Assembly: GCF_030348945.1 (NCBI RefSeq)
Contig: NZ_JAUCEN010000002.1
Location: 3,596,001 to 3,660,000 of the forward strand
Reading direction: 5' to 3'
DNA from: Peribacillus sp. ACCC06369
Lineage (GTDB): Bacteria; Bacillota; Bacilli; Bacillales; DSM-1321
Length of the DNA: 64,000 bases
Made by a program: the position numbers and the translations under genes
The notes under the pieces: generated by a model
Told to the model about the DNA's origin: nothing
What the model saw: only the letters and a program-made list of their open reading frames with translations
The model's database searches: none
Shown here: piece by piece, positions 59,583-64,000 of the stretch
Layout: every line of letters starts with the position of its first letter
Position numbering within the stretch: position 1 is the first letter of the stretch

Positions 59583-62219
59583 TTATGAAATCGATAAGAC
59601 CCATTCTTCAACAAAATTAAGTGCTGCATCCAATTTTTCAGGGTCTTTTCCGCCGGCTTGGGCCATATCTGGACGTCCGCCACCGCCTCCGCCGCAACGG
59701 GAAGCAACTTCTTTGATCAATTTACCAGCATGGAAACCGCGATCGATATAATCCTTGGTAACCCCAGCAATCAAATTGACTTTATCACCTTGGGCGGATC
59801 CTAATACGATAATGACAGAATCGAGCTTTTGTTTCAAATCATCAGCCATGGCACGTAGATTATTCATATCGGTAGCTTGAACTTTTGCCACCAATACTTG
59901 AACCCCATTTATGTCTTTTACGTTAGAAACAAGGCTTCCAGCTTCAATATTACTTAACTTTGCAGTCAGGCTTTCATTCTCACGATAAAGATCCTTCACT
60001 TCAGCTAAGACCGTTTCAATTCTTGAAGGTACATCTTTCAAGTTCGTTTTCAACTTAGCAGCCGCGTCTTTCAAGACACCGATTTGATCAGTCATCAATT
60101 TGTATGCCCCGGCACCCGTTACCGCTTCTATCCGGCGAGTCCCTGCACCGATGCCGCTTTCTGAAACGATTTTGAACAAGCCGATCACCGCTGTATTCGG
60201 GACGTGGACACCCCCGCAAAGTTCAAGACTATAATCGCCTATTTGAACGACACGGACAATCTTGCCGTATTTTTCGCCGAACAAGGCCATTGCACCCATC
60301 GCTTTAGCTTCTTCAATGTTTTTATAGTCCGTATTCACTTGTAAACTTTGCCAAATCTTTTCATTTACAATCGTTTCGATCCGCTCAATCTCTTCCGCCG
60401 TTATCTGGCCAAAATGAGAGAAATCGAAGCGAAGGCGCTCAGCTTGTACGAGTGAACCAGCCTGATTGACATGTGTACCAAGCACATCTTTCAACGCCTG
60501 GTGCAGAAGATGTGTCGCAGTATGATTTTTCGTGATATGGATGCGGTTTTCTTGATCTACCGCAGCAACGATATCGGAATCTGATGTTAAAGTGCCGGCA
60601 GCCACTGTTACACGGTGCAGATTTTGGCCATTAGGAGCTTTTTGAACATCATGGACATCAACCTTCACGGCATCACTAGCCATCGTTCCTTTATCAGCTA
60701 TTTGCCCGCCGCTTTCCGCGTAGAAAGGAGTCTTGTTCAAGATTACCTGAACTTCTTCACCTTCTTGTGCCTCCGTAACAAGCTCGCCATTTTTAATGAT
60801 GGCAGAAACTTTTGCTTCAACCGCAACTTGATCATAGCCGACAAATTCACTTTCAACTTTAATATCGCCTAATACCCCGCCTTGGATTTGCATGGAATCA
60901 ACATCTTGACGTGCTGAACGGGCACGTTCACGCTGTGCATCCATTTCTTTTTCAAAACCGGCTTGATCGACCGTCATGCCTTCTTCTTCTGCATATTCTT
61001 CCGTTAACTCGATCGGGAAACCATATGTGTCATATAAACGGAATGCATCACTGCCTGGAATGGTTGTACCGCCTTTTTCCTTTTCCTTTCTAATGACTTC
61101 AGAAAGGATGGCCAGTCCATCATGTAGGGTTTCGTGGAAGCGTTCCTCTTCATTCTTGATAACTTTTGCAATGAATTCTTTATTATTGAGGACTTCAGGG
61201 TAGAAGTCTTTCATGATTTCGCCGACGACCGTCACAAGTTCGAACATGAATGGTCGATTGATGTTGATTTGCTTAGCATAACGAACCGCTCTGCGAAGCA
61301 AACGGCGCAATACATAGCCTCGGCCTTCGTTGGATGGAAGAGCCCCGTCACCTACCGCAAAGGCAACCGTACGAATATGGTCGGCAATGACCTTGAAAGC
61401 AACATTTTTTTCTGCATCAACACCATATTTCACATCGGAGATCTCTTCGACTGCCCGGATGATCGGCATGAATAAATCCGTATCATAGTTAGTCTCTACA
61501 TCTTGAACGACGGAAGCCATACGTTCAAGACCCATGCCCGTATCGATATTTTTCTTTGGAAGCGGTGTATAAGAACCGTCCGGATTATGGTTGAATTGAG
61601 AAAACACAAGATTCCAGACCTCTAGATGCCGTTCATTTTCACCGCCTGGATATAGTTCCGGATCATTCGGGTCATCGCCATATGCTGGTCCGCGGTCATA
61701 GAAAATCTCTGTATTCGGGCCACTTGGACCCTCACCGATATCCCAGAAGTTTTCTTTCAGGCGAATGATTCTTTCAGCTGGAACACCGATTTTCTTATTC
61801 CAGAGTTCGAAGGCTTCATCATCTTCAGGATGGATTGTCACAGCCAATTTCTCTTTGTCGAACCCAATCCACTTTTCATCCGTCAAAAACTCCCATGCCC
61901 ATGTGATGGCTTCTTCTTTGAAGTATTCACCAATGGAGAAGTTGCCGAGCATTTCGAAAAACGTATGATGACGTGCCGTTTTCCCCACGTTTTCAATATC
62001 GTTTGTACGGATGGCCTTTTGTGCATTTGTAATCCTTGGATTTTCGGGAATCACCCGTCCATCAAAATATTTCTTTAACGTCGCCACCCCGGAATTGATC
62101 CAAAGCAATGATGGATCTTCATGAGGAACCAATGACGCGCTTGGTTCGATGTTATGGCCTTTTTCACTAAAAAAATCTAAATACATTTGGCGGATTTGAG
62201 CACCGGTTAAATACTTCAT
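59583..62219 (-). CDS. alaS: Alanyl-tRNA synthetase
   Basis: An 878-residue class II synthetase. Catalytic domain at the N-terminus ([20 protein letters not shown], motif region), editing domain with [11 protein letters not shown] and [11 protein letters not shown] (the zinc-binding His/Cys set), and the C-Ala domain with [24 protein letters not shown] precedes the ATG. Expression is controlled by the T-box leader. Confidence 0.98.
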   Translation of the reverse strand: MKYLTGAQIRQMYLDFFSEKGHNIEPSASLVPHEDPSLLWINSGVATLKKYFDGRVIPENPRITNAQKAIRTNDIENVGKTARHHTFFEMLGNFSIGEYFKEEAITWAWEFLTDEKWIGFDKEKLAVTIHPEDDEAFELWNKKIGVPAERIIRLKENFWDIGEGPSGPNTEIFYDRGPAYGDDPNDPELYPGGENERHLEVWNLVFSQFNHNPDGSYTPLPKKNIDTGMGLERMASVVQDVETNYDTDLFMPIIRAVEEISDVKYGVDAEKNVAFKVIADHIRTVAFAVGDGALPSNEGRGYVLRRLLRRAVRYAKQININRPFMFELVTVVGEIMKDFYPEVLNNKEFIAKVIKNEEERFHETLHDGLAILSEVIRKEKEKGGTTIPGSDAFRLYDTYGFPIELTEEYAEEEGMTVDQAGFEKEMDAQRERARSARQDVDSMQIQGGVLGDIKVESEFVGYDQVAVEAKVSAIIKNGELVTEAQEGEEVQVILNKTPFYAESGGQIADKGTMASDAVKVDVHDVQKAPNGQNLHRVTVAAGTLTSDSDIVAAVDQENRIHITKNHTATHLLHQALKDVLGTHVNQAGSLVQAERLRFDFSHFGQITAEEIERIETIVNEKIWQSLQVNTDYKNIEEAKAMGAMALFGEKYGKIVRVVQIGDYSLELCGGVHVPNTAVIGLFKIVSESGIGAGTRRIEAVTGAGAYKLMTDQIGVLKDAAAKLKTNLKDVPSRIETVLAEVKDLYRENESLTAKLSNIEAGSLVSNVKDINGVQVLVAKVQATDMNNLRAMADDLKQKLDSVIIVLGSAQGDKVNLIAGVTKDYIDRGFHAGKLIKEVASRCGGGGGGRPDMAQAGGKDPEKLDAALNFVEEWVLSIS

Positions 62220-62262
62220 ATATATATCCTCCTTTTAAAATTATGTAATTTTGAGCACACAA

Positions 62263-62502
62263 AAAACTCCCATCCCAAAAACAGGGACGAGAGTTAACTC
62301 GCGGTACCACCCTGATTATGGACGCAGGAATTCCCGGGTCCATCACCTTCATAAAAGCCTTAACGCGGCATGACGGCAGGTATTAGCTGCTCTCAGGACT
62401 AGCTTTCTGCTGCTCTTCACCTTGCAGTCCCTTTCAGCCTGGGGGACCCCTCTCTTTTAGATGGACTTCAGCATACTTCATCCTTCAACGAATTATCTTA
62501 TG
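62263..62502 (-). promoter_or_regulatory. T-box riboswitch of alaS
   Basis: The T-box sequence AGGGTGGTACCGCG lies at 62300-62313 on the minus strand, followed by a terminator stem (62265-62276 with 62284-62295) and GTTTTTTG. The T-box competes with this terminator by forming an antiterminator with uncharged tRNA. About 185 bases of upstream structure (stem I) precede it; I could not place the Ala specifier codon with certainty. Confidence 0.93.
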
Positions 62503-62508
62503 TAATGG

Positions 62509-62537
62509 ATTATATTCACAAGACTTTTATTTGTCAA
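62509..62537 (-). promoter_or_regulatory. Sigma-A promoter of alaS
   Basis: Perfect TTGACA, 17 bases, perfect TATAAT on the minus strand. The -35 box lies inside the last codons of yrrI. Confidence 0.9.
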
Positions 62538-63603
62538 TAAGGGGCGGCTTCTTTCTAAAGTGAACGCGGGCATGAAGCACAAAAACTTTCAACACAGCCA
62601 AAATGGGAATCGAAAGGACCATGCCCGTGATACCACCTATTTCACCTCCGGCCAATAATGCGAGCATGATGAAAAGCGGGTGCATATGGAGGCTTTTACC
62701 GACTATAAACGGCGACAGGATATTTCCCTCGAGAAATTGAAGCAGGAGCACGATGACCGCGATGATCACCACCATTTTCACTGACATGGTCGCGGCGATG
62801 ATCACTGCAGGGATGGCCCCAATTACAGGCCCGAAATACGGAATGACATTCGTTATTCCGATTATCGCTCCCAATAGCAGCGGATATTGCATTCCGACTA
62901 TCCAGAAAAGCAGCGAGGAAATCAACCCGACCAAGGCACAGACAATGATTTGTCCGCGAATATAGCCGCCCAGCGACGCATCCACATCACGAACGAATGC
63001 CCGTCCCTGCTTGCGCCATTTTTTCGGGGTCATATACCAAGCCATTTTTTTTAGAACAGTGAAATCTTTCAGGATATAAAAAGCAATGAATGGAATCAAA
63101 GCAATCAGAACGATGAAATCAATCATCTTCATTGCATACTCCATCGCCTTCTCTGGAATACGCTTCAGCCAGCCTTCGAAAAGGGTGACACCTTCTTCGA
63201 ACCTTTCATGAATTCCGAACGGCCATGCTGCCGTTTGATGATTGAGCTTATCTATCCGGCTCCGATACTGATCAACCAGTTCTGGGACGCTTTCCGACAG
63301 CTCGCGAACCTGGCTGACAATCACTGGAATACCTTTATAAACGGCAAAGCCAATCCCTCCGAAAAACAACAAATAGATAATCGTAATCGAAAGCCAGCGA
63401 CGCAGCCCTTTCTCATTTAAATATTCCACTACCGGATGCAGCAAGTAACTGATGAACGCACCAATCAAAAAAGGCAGCAGTACCGTCACACATACAGTAA
63501 CGAAAGGTCCCCACATGGGCTTAAGTTTCATAAAAATATAGATAACGAAAAATAAGAGCAATAAAAAACCCAGGCGATAAAACCACTTCAGACGAATACT
63601 CAC
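62527..63603 (-). CDS. yrrI: AI-2E family transporter YrrI
   Basis: A 358-residue membrane protein of the AI-2E/PerM family with about seven to eight membrane segments and the conserved GVTNVIPYFGPVIGAIPA-type stretch (here GITNVIPYFGPVIGAIPA). Substrate is unknown; members export varied solutes or drive Na+/H+ exchange. I take GTG at 63603, eight bases after GGGAGG; the in-frame GTG at 63612 overlaps that site. Confidence 0.9.
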   Translation of the reverse strand: MSIRLKWFYRLGFLLLLFFVIYIFMKLKPMWGPFVTVCVTVLLPFLIGAFISYLLHPVVEYLNEKGLRRWLSITIIYLLFFGGIGFAVYKGIPVIVSQVRELSESVPELVDQYRSRIDKLNHQTAAWPFGIHERFEEGVTLFEGWLKRIPEKAMEYAMKMIDFIVLIALIPFIAFYILKDFTVLKKMAWYMTPKKWRKQGRAFVRDVDASLGGYIRGQIIVCALVGLISSLLFWIVGMQYPLLLGAIIGITNVIPYFGPVIGAIPAVIIAATMSVKMVVIIAVIVLLLQFLEGNILSPFIVGKSLHMHPLFIMLALLAGGEIGGITGMVLSIPILAVLKVFVLHARVHFRKKPPLIDK

Positions 63604-63664
63604 ACTAAACACCTCCCGCTCATTTATTCTTCGAAAGGCGGAAGGTTTTCATACATAAAAAAGA

Positions 63665-63685
63665 GTGCCCTCATTATCAGGACAC
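63665..63685 (-). terminator. Terminator after yrzQ
   Basis: GTGCCCT and AGGACAC arms (one wobble) with a 7-base loop, then CTTTTTT on the minus strand. Confidence 0.65.
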
Positions 63686-63694
63686 CCATTCCCG

Positions 63695-63808
63695 CTATAA
63701 TAATGACTTTAATCTTTTGCGTATTTTCTTCATGTTCCGTTTGATCATCTTCGAGTTCATCAAGTCCGAACCCATATTCATTAGAGTATTGCGTGAACGT
63801 CTAGCCAT
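63695..63808 (-). CDS. yrzQ: YrzQ family small basic protein
   Basis: A 37-residue protein rich in Arg, Lys and Met: MARRSRNTLMNMGSDLMN and a KMIKRNMKKIRKRLKSLL tail. Position beside yrrI matches YrzQ of B. subtilis. AAGAGGTG precedes the ATG. Function unknown. Confidence 0.75.
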   Translation of the reverse strand: MARRSRNTLMNMGSDLMNSKMIKRNMKKIRKRLKSLL

Positions 63809-63830
63809 TGCAAACACCTCTTCCGTTAAA

Positions 63831-64000
63831 TTACATACTGAAGCGGCGGTCATTTTCCTCAAACAAATCGTCCAATGAGCTTAAACTTCCATCTTCCTCG
63901 ACTTGGTGCGTATTAATGAGCCCTTCGGATAAGGTCATTTCAATAAAGCAATTCCAACAATAATATTGATTCACGCCAATCTTCCCAACATCTTTACTGC
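63831..64000 (-). CDS. yrzR: YrzR family protein, C-terminal part (runs off window)
   Basis: The last 55 codons of a gene whose start lies beyond the window. It reads KIGVNQYYCWNCFIEMTLSE, a CxxC pair that may bind zinc, then VEEDGSLSSLDDLFEEN. The layout next to yrzQ and yrrI and the CWNCF motif agree with YrzR. Function unknown. Confidence 0.75.
   Translation of the reverse strand, partial: SKDVGKIGVNQYYCWNCFIEMTLSEGLINTHQVEEDGSLSSLDDLFEENDRRFSM

Noticed and set aside
62220..62526. Possible small gene in the alaS leader
   Set aside because: The stretch is explained by the T-box, its terminator and the promoter.

Overview
The window is a stretch of chromosome from an endospore-forming, low-GC Gram-positive of the Bacillaceae. 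The gene order is the one known from Bacillus subtilis around yqfF-yqeG and yrhB-yrrI. Spore genes (spoIIP, gpr, sigK, yqfC/yqfD, sda), competence genes (comEA/EB/EC, comER) and the HrcA/CIRCE heat-shock operon are all present. Protein details (intact sigK, psd/pssA next to sda, deoC beside mtaB) differ from B. subtilis and suggest a relative such as Peribacillus or the Bacillus simplex group; this assignment is an inference. Almost all genes lie on the minus strand; yqeW, rpsT, yqzM, comER, sda, pssA, yrzA and a few small ORFs lie on the plus strand.

Region by region, read on the minus strand from high to low coordinates. 63.8-58.5 kb: yrzR (cut by the window edge), yrzQ, yrrI, a T-box-controlled alaS, then ireB-ruvX-yrzB. 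58.0-52.2 kb: mltG, trmR, the tRNA hydroxylation pair trhP1/trhP2, udk, greA. 52.2-49.6 kb: pbpI-yrrS. 49.2-44.6 kb: the methionine-to-cysteine operon yrrT-mtnN-mccA-mccB-yrhC, followed by very small genes including yrzI. 44-43 kb: sigK. 42.6-39.1 kb: pepF, divergent psd/pssA, and sda with a DnaA-box cluster. 38.7-33.6 kb: the operon yqeG-yqeH-aroE-yqeI-nadD-yqeK-rsfS-yqeM. 33.5-27.4 kb: comER, comEA-comEB-comEC, yqzM, holA. 27.3-19.6 kb: rpsT, gpr, spoIIP-yqxA, lepA, hemW, hrcA. 19.5-11.6 kb: grpE-dnaK, dnaJ, prmA, rsmE, mtaB, deoC. 10.8-10.2 kb: a small unrecognised two-gene unit. 9.2-0 kb: yqeW, rpsU-yqeY, a sigma-W-type nfeD-floA operon, yqfC-yqfD-phoH, pgpH-ybeY.

Functional groups: ribosome and tRNA maturation (ybeY, yqeH, yqeI, rsfS, lepA, rsmE, prmA, mtaB, trhP1/P2, trmR, rpsU, rpsT, alaS), envelope and lipids (pgpH, floA/nfeD, psd/pssA, mltG, pbpI), protein folding (hrcA-grpE-dnaK-dnaJ), DNA uptake and replication (com genes, holA, ruvX, sda) and sporulation.

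The parts least explained by the conserved backbone are: (i) the 10.1-11.5 kb insert with a secreted Gly-rich protein, a two-segment small membrane protein and ORF remnants; (ii) the yqfC leader, where one hairpin combines the upstream terminator, a sigma-E-like -10 element and the yqfC ribosome-binding site; (iii) a pbpI leader hairpin that buries its ribosome-binding site; (iv) a tiny ORF overlapping the sda start; and (v) a cluster of very small ORFs at 44.2-45.2 kb. No tRNA, rRNA, CRISPR array or insertion sequence was seen.
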